In this document: in pieces, positions 6,904-13,211 of the stretch
Layout: every line of letters starts with the position of its first letter
Numbering within the stretch: position 1 is the first letter of the stretch
Source of the DNA: a virus
Direction: 5' to 3' (one strand)
IMG/VR virus record: IMGVR_UViG_3300017956_006293
Span: 1 to 24,704 of that record
Length of the DNA: 24,704 bases
Notes under the pieces: generated by a model
Databases searched by the model: none
Told to the model about the DNA's origin: nothing
What the model saw: the letters and a program-made list of their open reading frames with translations, nothing else
Made by a program: the position numbers and the translations under genes

Positions 6904-7707
6904 ATGCAAAAAAGCAATAAAAAAATGTGGTTTATTTTTCTTCTTCCTCTGCTGCTGGGTACTGCAAGCTGCAATGTAAGCCCGTATAGAATTGATATGC
7001 CTACGGAAGCATTTGGGATGCTGCGTCACCACATGATGCTGTCTATTTGCAGTAGTAAAAAGAAAGGCTGCTCAGGAAAGATAACGACTTCTTCGTCCTC
7101 CGGCGCATTCTTTGCAAAAAGCAAAAAAGATCCTGACTATAGCTTTTATCTTACAGCAGGACACTCTTGCGCTGAACCAACATTTCCTAAGTTTTCTGAC
7201 GGATCTTACATCAAATATATGGGATCTAATCTTGAAGTTGTAAATGAAAAGCTTGAGAGAATGCCAGCAACAATTGTAAAGATAGATAAGCCAAATGATC
7301 TTTGCGTTTTAAAAGTAAGAACGTCACACGTTAAACACATCAGCTACTTGGACATCGCATCTGATCCATCTAAGCGGGGCGAAAGAGTTTATAATATGGC
7401 AGCTCCTTACGGATACTTTGGCAGAGATACGATTCTTTTATACGAAGGTTTTTACGTCGGCCGCCCAAGTCAGCATGAGTCTGTTTTTACGATACCTACA
7501 CGTCCAGGATCATCAGGATCTCCAATACTAAACGCTTCTATGGAGATTGTCGGAGTTGTTTACGCAGGTGTTGAGAAACTTGAAGCAATGTCGATTGCTT
7601 CTCCGCTTGATGCAATACAAGAAATAGTTGGATCCGTAATCGGAGAAGATAGAGATGTTGCTAAATTCTGCCTTTTGGGTTACTGCTTTTCGGCGTATAT
7701 GCGATGA
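6904..7707 (+). CDS. second trypsin-like serine protease, predicted lipoprotein
   Basis: 267 residues. The N-terminus is a signal peptide (KMWFIFLLPLLLG) ending at TASC (Cys23), an imperfect lipobox. The triad is complete: His87 in YLTAGHSC, Asp132 in PNDLCVLKV and Ser204 in RPGSSGSPILN. Several extra Cys (49, 56, 89, 134) suggest disulfides and export. It shares the overall plan, but little sequence, with the protease at 4089, so the two are old paralogues or separate acquisitions. No Shine-Dalgarno is visible before the ATG at 6904. Initiation may be leaderless, or may use ATG 6925 (MWFIF), which also lacks one. The gene overlaps the next by ATGA. Confidence 0.85.
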   Translation: MQKSNKKMWFIFLLPLLLGTASCNVSPYRIDMPTEAFGMLRHHMMLSICSSKKKGCSGKITTSSSSGAFFAKSKKDPDYSFYLTAGHSCAEPTFPKFSDGSYIKYMGSNLEVVNEKLERMPATIVKIDKPNDLCVLKVRTSHVKHISYLDIASDPSKRGERVYNMAAPYGYFGRDTILLYEGFYVGRPSQHESVFTIPTRPGSSGSPILNASMEIVGVVYAGVEKLEAMSIASPLDAIQEIVGSVIGEDRDVAKFCLLGYCFSAYMR

Positions 7708-8015
7708 GTATCTTTGGCAGGTTAAAACATAAAATTGATGCTTGGAGATGGGATCACCTCAAGACCCTTTGGTCTCGATACGGAATTCCTTTTCTTGTCA
7801 TATTCATAGCATGGGAAATTATTGAGGACGTTGTGTTTCCTGTAATTTTTTATCTGCTAGGTACACATGTAAATGAAGCATTCTATCTAGGTATTCCCGT
7901 AGCCTGGATCTTGTGTTTGCATCCGATTGCTGTTCCCATAATATGGGCAATTTATTGTTTCGCAATTAGGAAAAAGCACGTTAAAATAGATTTAGATGAG
8001 GACGACTGCTGTTGA
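7704..8015 (+). CDS. small integral membrane protein
   Basis: 103 residues with two membrane segments (about 28-52, IPFLVIFIAWEIIEDVVFPVIFYLL, given here only as its limits IPF...FYLL, and about 63-88), a basic N-terminus and an acidic C-terminus ending DEDDCC. Family unknown. It is locked between the protease and the transglycosylase by ATGA and TTGA overlaps, so the three are translationally coupled. A role in anchoring or regulating one of these enzymes, or a holin-like role beside the transglycosylase, are options I cannot separate. Confidence 0.7.
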   Translation: MSIFGRLKHKIDAWRWDHLKTLWSRYGIPFLVIFIAWEIIEDVVFPVIFYLLGTHVNEAFYLGIPVAWILCLHPIAVPIIWAIYCFAIRKKHVKIDLDEDDCC

Positions 8016-8620
8016 GAAAGTACGTTTTTTTACTCGCGCTTTTGAGTTCATGTAACGCTGCGCATCAAATAGAAGATGCGGACAGTGAAGCTGTTTTTAC
8101 TGAGGAGCTTATAACCTACTCACATCCAAGCGAAGAAGATGTAGAGATACTTCACTTTCACGCTTCTTCAGTTTTGGGTCACTTGAATTCTGAGCAATTA
8201 ACAAACGTAAGCATTATTTTAGAAGTGGCTGAGCAGCAAAAATTTGATAAGCGCTTGATGTTAACTGTCGCCTTTAAGGAATCTTCTTTTTACGCAAACC
8301 TGACTTCAAATACAGGTGATTACGGATTGTTTCAAATTAATGCTAGATGGTGGTATAAGTTTTTAGGGTACGCAACAAAGAAAGATTTCGTAAAGCATAA
8401 TATGGATCCTAGAGTTAGCGCTGAAAACGCTGTTAAAGTTATAAAAGAGCTAACACGCTACAAGACGTGCAAGGGAGATGATATCTTCGCATGTTATAAC
8501 GGTGGTCCGGGTTGGCGTAAATCCAAAAACAGGGCAGTCATAGAAAGATATAAGCGATCATCTCTCAGAATTAGACGTCTCGTTACTGAGAAGTACGATG
8601 AATGGATATCTCGAAAGTGA
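8012..8620 (+). CDS. SLT-type lytic transglycosylase lipoprotein
   Basis: 202 residues, TTG start in a TTGA overlap with the previous stop. The signal peptide ends in lipobox LSSC (Cys14). The SLT (goose-lysozyme-like) domain spans about 68-170: catalytic Glu90 in AFKESSFY, then GDYGLFQINARWW (102-114) and the late CYNGGPGWR block (about 160-168). Such enzymes cleave glycan strands to 1,6-anhydro-muropeptides, opening the wall for export, entry or lysis. The lipid anchor points to local wall remodelling in the infected cell rather than a free endolysin. It is the last gene of the envelope module, and the next gene overlaps it by 23 nt. Confidence 0.88.
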   Translation: MRKYVFLLALLSSCNAAHQIEDADSEAVFTEELITYSHPSEEDVEILHFHASSVLGHLNSEQLTNVSIILEVAEQQKFDKRLMLTVAFKESSFYANLTSNTGDYGLFQINARWWYKFLGYATKKDFVKHNMDPRVSAENAVKVIKELTRYKTCKGDDIFACYNGGPGWRKSKNRAVIERYKRSSLRIRRLVTEKYDEWISRK

Positions 8621-8864
8621 TCCAAAGTTTAATATCGGTGACTTAGTTGTCATCGACAAGAAACTCTACAAGTCTCTCACATCTAAAAATTTTCCAGCGG
8701 GCGTTCCAGTTTTTGCACTTGTGATTGCTCGCAGAGCTCACGTCGACGTCCAATCTCACGTCGTACCCGCATCAGGTAATCGATTCTTTGACTATAAGAT
8801 CTTACTAAGTGGAGAAGTTTACTGGGTGTATGAAGATGAAATCAGTGAGATCGGCTTCTTGTAA
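8598..8864 (+). CDS. SH3/KOW-like small protein (GDLV family)
   Basis: 88 residues. The N-terminal FNIGDLVVIDKKL and the closing GEVYWVYEDEISEIGF fit the layout of a small SH3-like beta barrel that recurs through this window: GDLV in strand 1, a central Gly-x-Val turn, and a terminal 'W/Y...E..' strand. The ATG lies within the end of the transglycosylase gene with GAG about 7 nt before it. There are no catalytic motifs. The family is described here by pattern only; function unknown. Confidence 0.65.
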   Translation: MNGYLESDPKFNIGDLVVIDKKLYKSLTSKNFPAGVPVFALVIARRAHVDVQSHVVPASGNRFFDYKILLSGEVYWVYEDEISEIGFL

Positions 8865-8918
8865 TACAAATCTTGATTTTAGTGTATAAATAACCTGTCA
8901 CAAAATGATAGGATATGC

Positions 8919-9080
8919 ATGTCTCCTCAAACTACTAACAATCTCCGACTGCTTGGCATCGGAATTATTTTATGTTCTTTTGTTGTTCCCGGCCCTCAAA
9001 TAGATAGTCTTGCCAACATAGCAATGATCGGTCTTCTTGCTGATTGGGCTTATAGAATTATGACCGATACTAATAGATAA
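8919..9080 (+). CDS. small hydrophobic protein, two weak membrane segments
   Basis: 53 residues starting MSPQTTNNLRLLGIG. There are hydrophobic stretches at about 11-25 and 31-45, so it is probably membrane-associated. A GATAGGA (8907-8913) precedes the ATG by 5 nt. An alternative ATG at 8915 gives only a 7-codon frame. It stands alone, with short gaps on both sides. A holin- or antiholin-like role is conceivable from size and position near cell-wall genes but is not supported by any motif. Confidence 0.5.
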   Translation: MSPQTTNNLRLLGIGIILCSFVVPGPQIDSLANIAMIGLLADWAYRIMTDTNR

Positions 9081-9133
9081 ACAAATTACTAGGCGCATAT
9101 TATATAGAATGCTGTATAACGCTTAGGAGTCAA

Positions 9134-9433
9134 ATGAAAAACAAGAGCAAGTGGAAGAAATTTAAAGACGTTATTATGTTTGGTGATCAAGAGATGACCG
9201 TCACAAAGTATCGATGCTTAAACGGGTGCGGGATGTTAACTACAAAAGAGCCTGACAGGACCAAGACTTGCCCATGCTGCGATGTTAATAACAGTAGGCG
9301 TAGAGAAGCTGAAGAAGCAACCTCAGCACGAGTCAAGGGCGGACTTCCAAAACGAAAAGGTGGAGATTTCAAAGAAGTTGACACTGAAGGAGGAACTCCT
9401 TATAATCCTCCCAGGGAAATGAAGAAAATGTGA
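9134..9433 (+). CDS. zinc-ribbon-like hypothetical protein
   Basis: 99 residues. Cys28, Cys32, Cys46, Cys48 and Cys49 (YRCLNGCGM ... TCPCCD) make a likely zinc knuckle pair. The flanks are strongly charged, and the C-terminal third is Gly/Lys/Pro-rich and probably disordered. AGGAG precedes the ATG. This composition is usual for small phage nucleic-acid-binding proteins, but I recognise no family. It is followed after 7 nt by the next gene. Confidence 0.65.
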   Translation: MKNKSKWKKFKDVIMFGDQEMTVTKYRCLNGCGMLTTKEPDRTKTCPCCDVNNSRRREAEEATSARVKGGLPKRKGGDFKEVDTEGGTPYNPPREMKKM

Positions 9434-9440
9434 GGTGTAA

Positions 9441-9803
9441 ATGGGCTTCAGAGTAATTAAAGAGTCAGGCAAGGAAGACAAGGTCAAGACTAACCAACTT
9501 AAACGTCAATTACGCAAATCATGTGATAAGATCGCGAAGACAATCACGGAAGAAGTAAAAAAGTTTCAGGAGATGGCCAAGAAGGAAAACCTGGAAGAAT
9601 ACTTTTGGATGCACGCAGCACATCGAGCCATGCTCTACATCGACTCCAAGAGCGAGGATAGCTTTCTAGCTGCAGAGATCGGTGACCTGTTTGCCAAGAG
9701 CGACTTTGAAGGCATGGATAGGTACAACACGCACATCGACATCGATCGCTTAGATAAGGCGAAAGAGAAAGAATATCTTAGACAGTTAAAGAAGGATAAA
9801 TGA
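9441..9803 (+). CDS. hypothetical charged helical protein
   Basis: 120 residues, highly charged and predicted mostly helical (LKRQLRKSCDKIAKTITEEV and the following helices), with a basic C-terminus (YLRQLKKDK). No membrane segment, Cys cluster or catalytic motif. GAGG precedes the ATG. It overlaps the next gene by 4 nt (ATGA). Unrecognised. Confidence 0.65.
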   Translation: MGFRVIKESGKEDKVKTNQLKRQLRKSCDKIAKTITEEVKKFQEMAKKENLEEYFWMHAAHRAMLYIDSKSEDSFLAAEIGDLFAKSDFEGMDRYNTHIDIDRLDKAKEKEYLRQLKKDK

Positions 9804-10015
9804 AAACCAAGAAGCCTCCAGTTTCGGGTGACCTAGTAGAAGTGTTGATCTCTGATAGAAATCTTGTCACGGGTGAGCTTGAGCATACCTGGAAGTCAGG
9901 GGTTCTTCTTGAAGTTTCTACAGCTATTGAATTTAATTCTCTGCTCTGGGTTGAAGTACTTGTTGGCGGAGAAAAAATAATAACAACACCTGATAAAATC
10001 GAACTAGTTTCATGA
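9800..10015 (+). CDS. SH3/KOW-like small protein (GDLV family)
   Basis: 71 residues with SGDLVEVLI near the N-terminus, a central WKSGVLLEV strand and the closing TTPDKIELVS. This is the layout shared with the other GDLV proteins here. The start is the ATGA overlap with the previous gene. No catalytic residues visible. Probably a single small beta barrel used in protein or nucleic-acid contact (inference). Confidence 0.6.
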   Translation: MKTKKPPVSGDLVEVLISDRNLVTGELEHTWKSGVLLEVSTAIEFNSLLWVEVLVGGEKIITTPDKIELVS

Positions 10016-10026
10016 AAGGAATAGAA

Positions 10027-10254
10027 ATGGAAAATCAGTTTGAAGATGCAGTAAAAGAGTTTATGACTCGCTTGACCACAATTGAGTCCGAGATGGACAC
10101 CCTCCGAGAAGACCGCAAGGAACTAATCGATGAGTTTAAGACAAGGCTTGACACTAAGGCTTTCAAGGCAGCTCTGAGCATCTACAAGATTCGTTTGAAA
10201 AATGTTGATTCTACAAATACGATCGAGCAGATGCTTGATATATTAGAGGCGTGA
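10027..10254 (+). CDS. GapR-like (DUF2312-like) coiled-coil protein, tentative
   Basis: 75 residues from the ATG at 10027, which has AAAGGA 6 nt upstream. An ATGA-overlap start at 10012 would add five residues. The N-terminal half is a helical heptad-type segment (IESEMDTLREDRKELIDEFK) followed by a Lys/Arg-containing helix (FKAALSIYKIRLKN). The 'I..me.L.ed.kel...' pattern followed by a K-rich helix resembles GapR/DUF2312, small dimeric DNA-binding proteins that recognise overtwisted DNA. The match is by pattern only and could be any short coiled coil. Confidence 0.5.
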   Translation: MENQFEDAVKEFMTRLTTIESEMDTLREDRKELIDEFKTRLDTKAFKAALSIYKIRLKNVDSTNTIEQMLDILEA

Positions 10255-10460
10255 TGCTAAAGCCTGGTGATCTGGCGTGGATCCAAGACGAGGAACTGCC
10301 GAAGGATTACGGGTTTATAGGTGTGGTGCTGGAGATGCCTAGGTGGCGAGAGGATGACTATGAGCACATGTGCTATAAGCTTCTCTCAGATGGCGAGATT
10401 TACTATGTTGAACCGGAGTTAGTAACCCCTTATGAAGAAGTACGACAAGCTAGTTCGTGA
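10254..10460 (+). CDS. SH3/KOW-like small protein (GDLA variant)
   Basis: 68 residues (MLKPGDLAWIQDE ... YGFIGVVLEM ... GEIYYVEPELVTPY), a GDLV-type SH3-like barrel with Gly-x-Val in the second strand. ATG 10254 overlaps the previous TGA by one base. A GTG at 10251 would add one residue. AGAGG at 10245-10249 is the likely ribosome site. Its 3' end overlaps the MazG-like gene by 29 nt. Confidence 0.6.
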   Translation: MLKPGDLAWIQDEELPKDYGFIGVVLEMPRWREDDYEHMCYKLLSDGEIYYVEPELVTPYEEVRQASS

Positions 10461-10743
10461 TAAGATTCCAACGATCATCAGAGAGTCTGGTAGCTCTTGC
10501 AAGACTAGGACTATCAAGTCTGACGAAATTGAGACTTATTATCGCAGAAAAATTCAGGAAGAGCTAGACGAGCTTTTTGAGAATCCTTGCGCAGAAGAAA
10601 TGGCTGACTTGATGGAGGTTGTTGACTCCCTGCGGAATGTGCTTGACCTAAGGATCGAGAAAGTGATTGACGTCAAGTGTGCCAAGAGAAATGAGCGAGG
10701 CACCTTCAAGAACGGCACTATCTTAATTCACGTAGAAGAGTAA
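10432..10743 (+). CDS. MazG-like nucleoside triphosphate pyrophosphohydrolase
   Basis: 103 residues. The opening KKYDKLVRDKIPTII is the signature of a small phosphoribosyl-ATP pyrophosphohydrolase/MazG-like family found in bacteria and phages. The acidic metal site fits Glu/Asp residues in IQEELDELFE (about 41-50) and EEMADLMEVVDSL (about 55-67), the EExx..ExxD pattern of all-alpha NTP pyrophosphatases. These enzymes hydrolyse NTP to NMP and PPi, cleaning damaged nucleotides or adjusting the pool. The C-terminal 30 residues (RNERGTFKNGTILIHVEE) form the beta hairpin usual in this subgroup. It overlaps the preceding gene by 29 nt. Substrate not predictable. Confidence 0.85.
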   Translation: MKKYDKLVRDKIPTIIRESGSSCKTRTIKSDEIETYYRRKIQEELDELFENPCAEEMADLMEVVDSLRNVLDLRIEKVIDVKCAKRNERGTFKNGTILIHVEE

Positions 10744-10791
10744 TATCTCTTCCTGGGCGCATAAATATATTGTAGGCCTAGGAGCTTTATA

Positions 10792-12222
10792 ATGAGATTG
10801 CATCTCGACGGTGATCTACCTAAAATCGAAGAAAAGAAAGATCTGGTCGAAATATTCGTCAACCACTGTTGTGAAAAACTGGGTATTGACAACGGCTATG
10901 ATGTGCACATCGTAGATGATAGAGATGCGCACGACATAAGAACAACAGCGTATTATGATCCGAATAATGAGATCATAAAAGTCTACGGTAAAAATAGAGC
11001 CCTTCCCGATGTGCTCAGATCCATCGCTCATGAGCTCGTTCATGCCAAGCAGCACGTCAAGGGTGAGTTTGATGAGCATCCGATGCAGGATGTTGGCGGT
11101 TACTTGGAAGATGATGCAAATGCTCGTGCAGGCTCTCTGCTTAAAGGCTTCTCTCTAAACAGGGAGAAAGACGATGTGTATGAAGTCCGTCGCTTATTTG
11201 AGAATTTGATCATCGAGTCTGTGATGCTTGAAGTCGCAGACGGTCAAAAATCTTTAAGCGAAATCAAAGAGCTTACACGTCAGGCAGTTAATGAAGCACT
11301 CACTGCAGGTGCTATTAGAGCCATCGAAAGTCTTAAGCTTGCCAATTTCGGTAAAGTATCTCAGGCAGATATAGAAAAAGGCGTTGCAGTTCACATGCCA
11401 GTAATTGGCGCTCTTCAGCAAGGTTTAAAGGACATGGGATTTAACCCAGGAAGAGTTGATGGCATCTTTGATGCGTCAACTGAAGCTGCGCTGAAAGAAT
11501 TCCAGAAAAAGAAGAACGTACATCAGACAGGCACCACGACCCAAGAAACTTGGGAAGCATTTTTAAAGGCGAATGAGCAGGGTGAAATTAAATCATCTGT
11601 CGCTGCTAAGCCTCTGAAGAGCCCTAAAAAGAAATCAGGTGTCGCAAGAGGGACTGTAAATCAAGATGCTGCCAAGCGTGCCCAAGATCTCTCAAAAGAG
11701 ACAGGTATTCCGGCTGAAGTTATTTACGCGATTGAGATGAGAGAGTCCTTCGGTAATCCAAGCGCTTTCGCTTACAATGCGCACATCTCTCGAAATCCTA
11801 AGTACAGTGCGATATCTGGGCACACGCTTTCATCTTCTGCTCGCCGCAAGCTTCCTTCTGGCAGGTCTTACTATGGCAGTGATGCGAAGAAGCAGTTTAA
11901 CAGAGCTTACAAAGTTGATCCAGTCGCGGCGATCGCAGGAGGCGCGTGGGGTTTGTACCAGGTGCTTGGAGCTTTCTCACTCTTGGATTACGACGGCGAC
12001 CCAAAGAAATTCTTGGCTGTTTGGAATTCAAATCCAGAAGAACACTCTAAAACAGCGTTTAAGCGCTGGGTCGCTAGAAATCCTGACGCAGTCGAAGAAA
12101 TGAAATCTGGCAACACCGCGAAGTGGGTTAAGAGATACTACGGCGCTGCAAGTTCAGATTACATTAATCACGTCACAAAGAACATGGAAAGATACAACAG
12201 GGCGTATCGAGCAACATCATGA
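10792..12222 (+). CDS. three-domain wall enzyme: zinc metallopeptidase, PG-binding domain, N-acetylmuramidase
   Basis: 476 residues. Domain 1 (about 15-125) is a small metallopeptidase with HELVH (80-84) and a likely third ligand in GYLEDDANARAG (103-114). A linker (125-195) follows. Domain 2 (about 202-260) is a PG_binding_1 repeat (LQQGLKDMGFNPGRVDGIFD, then TEAALKEFQKKKNV and TWEAF). After a Lys/Pro linker, domain 3 (about 292-474) resembles the DUF3380 N-acetylmuramidase of phage endolysins, with AIEMRESFGNPSAF (313-326; Glu315 or Glu318 catalytic) and GGAWGLYQVLG (383-393). There is no signal peptide, so release would need a holin, or the protein is carried in the virion. A peptidase plus glycosidase would cut both peptide stems (or another protein) and glycan. 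TAGGAGC precedes the ATG. The next gene overlaps by ATGA. Confidence 0.82.
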   Translation: MRLHLDGDLPKIEEKKDLVEIFVNHCCEKLGIDNGYDVHIVDDRDAHDIRTTAYYDPNNEIIKVYGKNRALPDVLRSIAHELVHAKQHVKGEFDEHPMQDVGGYLEDDANARAGSLLKGFSLNREKDDVYEVRRLFENLIIESVMLEVADGQKSLSEIKELTRQAVNEALTAGAIRAIESLKLANFGKVSQADIEKGVAVHMPVIGALQQGLKDMGFNPGRVDGIFDASTEAALKEFQKKKNVHQTGTTTQETWEAFLKANEQGEIKSSVAAKPLKSPKKKSGVARGTVNQDAAKRAQDLSKETGIPAEVIYAIEMRESFGNPSAFAYNAHISRNPKYSAISGHTLSSSARRKLPSGRSYYGSDAKKQFNRAYKVDPVAAIAGGAWGLYQVLGAFSLLDYDGDPKKFLAVWNSNPEEHSKTAFKRWVARNPDAVEEMKSGNTAKWVKRYYGAASSDYINHVTKNMERYNRAYRATS

Positions 12223-12683
12223 ACATCGAGCAAGAGAACAAGCTCCGCGAACTGATAAGAGAAACGCTGTCTATCTACGGGACTCGTCGATTTGCGAATA
12301 CACTCGGCGGATTTGGAAGGATGTTCAAACTTGGTGTAGATTATAAGAACGCCAATACAAATATCCCACAAGTCCGCGTGGGATCTGTGGCAAGGTATCC
12401 TGAGATACCTGTTAAGGTTCTGATCATGTCCAACTGGGACGGTCAAGAGCTTTATAATGAGCTGTTTAAAACAGGCTTTTTCAGCGATCGAGTTAACGTA
12501 CAGCCAGATAGATACATTGCCAAGAACGGCGACTTGCTTGTGTACGGTCACGCTGTGTCAGGTGATGGAGTCAAGGTTGAGGTTCCTTACTTGGTTAAGA
12601 CTGAAGTTGAGAAAGCAGTGTCACGCCTCGCAAGTAAAAATCCCGATGCTGAGTATAAAGTAAGAGCGGAGTTAGTGAATTGA
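12219..12683 (+). CDS. hypothetical protein with N-terminal 'LRELIRETL' helix
   Basis: 154 residues. The N-terminus has an amphipathic helix (ENKLRELIRETLSIYG) resembling helices in the PG-binding protein at 15444 and in the muramidase linker. The rest is a mixed alpha/beta domain without known motifs (RYPEIPVKVLIMSNWDG, VPYLVKTEVEKAVSRL). It is translationally coupled to the muramidase (ATGA) and to the PQ-loop protein (TTGA). It may belong to the same lysis or virion module; no function assigned. Confidence 0.65.
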   Translation: MNIEQENKLRELIRETLSIYGTRRFANTLGGFGRMFKLGVDYKNANTNIPQVRVGSVARYPEIPVKVLIMSNWDGQELYNELFKTGFFSDRVNVQPDRYIAKNGDLLVYGHAVSGDGVKVEVPYLVKTEVEKAVSRLASKNPDAEYKVRAELVN

Positions 12684-12970
12684 TCAACACAATTCTCACT
12701 TGCTTCTACATCTGTGCTCAAGCTCTAGCGATCTTGCTTTTTATCCATCAAGTCAGAGCCGTCGCTAAATCTGTGACAGCAGATGCGATCTCTGTTCCTG
12801 CTTATTGCGTTTTCACAATGAGTGCTTTTGCATCAGTCCTGTACACGCTCATCGTCGTTCATGATCTCGTGCTAACAGCAGTTGTCACATCTTATTTTAT
12901 CGGCAACATGATCATCTTGTATCTTGCCTACTTTAAGCAGAAAAAAATCCAGAGGCAAGAAAATGATTAA
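12680..12970 (+). CDS. PQ-loop / SemiSWEET-like three-helix membrane protein
   Basis: 96 residues, TTG start overlapping the previous TGA. Three membrane helices lie at about 4-24, 38-60 and 66-86. The first is followed by IHQVRAVAKSVTADAISVPAY, which matches the pattern of SemiSWEET/PQ-loop proteins (PQxxKxxKxKSAxGIS), with His-Gln in place of Pro-Gln. SemiSWEETs dimerise to transport sugars or other small solutes. Since the gene directly follows a muramidase, a holin role for a small three-helix protein is an alternative. The basic tail (KQKKIQRQEND) should be cytoplasmic. Confidence 0.6.
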   Translation: MINTILTCFYICAQALAILLFIHQVRAVAKSVTADAISVPAYCVFTMSAFASVLYTLIVVHDLVLTAVVTSYFIGNMIILYLAYFKQKKIQRQEND

Positions 12971-13046
12971 TCATGAAGACATAACACTTTACTTCATTTC
13001 GGCAGCCTTAACTTTCATGCTTGTTTCGATTGTTTATTGCGGGTAA
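12963..13046 (+). CDS. 27-residue putative membrane peptide
   Basis: A short frame starting in an 8-nt overlap with the PQ-loop gene: MINHEDITLYF followed by one hydrophobic helix to the C-terminus. Its AGAGGCAAGAAA upstream (12951-12962) contains a good GAGG. Single-helix peptides beside wall enzymes are common in phages (for example holin or spanin accessories), but nothing here proves it is made. Confidence 0.35.
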   Translation: MINHEDITLYFISAALTFMLVSIVYCG

Positions 13047-13049
13047 AAA

Positions 13050-13211
13050 ATGAAGAAATTTATCACACCTGAGATTGAACACATGATTCGTTTAGAAGTA
13101 GAATCAAAACTGCGCAAACTATTACCTCCAATAGTCAGACCGCTTGTTAGGAAAATTCTAAATGAAAAAGAATCCCTTGATTTCGAGGATGTCAATTTTT
13201 ACGACGATTAG
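13050..13211 (+). CDS. hypothetical 53-residue charged protein
   Basis: Starts MKKFITPEIEHMIRLEVESK and is helical and charged, with a Pro pair (LLPPIVRP) in the middle. Only a weak GGG stands before the ATG. The last 50 nt overlap the start of the TIG lipoprotein gene in another frame, which lowers confidence unless that gene uses a later start (ATG 13189, still overlapping). Without this gene, 13047-13161 would be empty in an otherwise packed region. Confidence 0.5.
   Translation: MKKFITPEIEHMIRLEVESKLRKLLPPIVRPLVRKILNEKESLDFEDVNFYDD

Noticed and set aside
6835-7032. N-terminal extension of the minus-strand gene 6553-6834 back to 7032
   Set aside because: It would overlap the divergent protease gene and its control region. 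The ATG at 6834 has GGAG and begins a signal-anchor.
8885-8892. T4-type late promoter TATAAATA
   Set aside because: A single exact copy in the window (a near match ATAAATAT around 10761). It cannot be told from AT-rich chance sequence.
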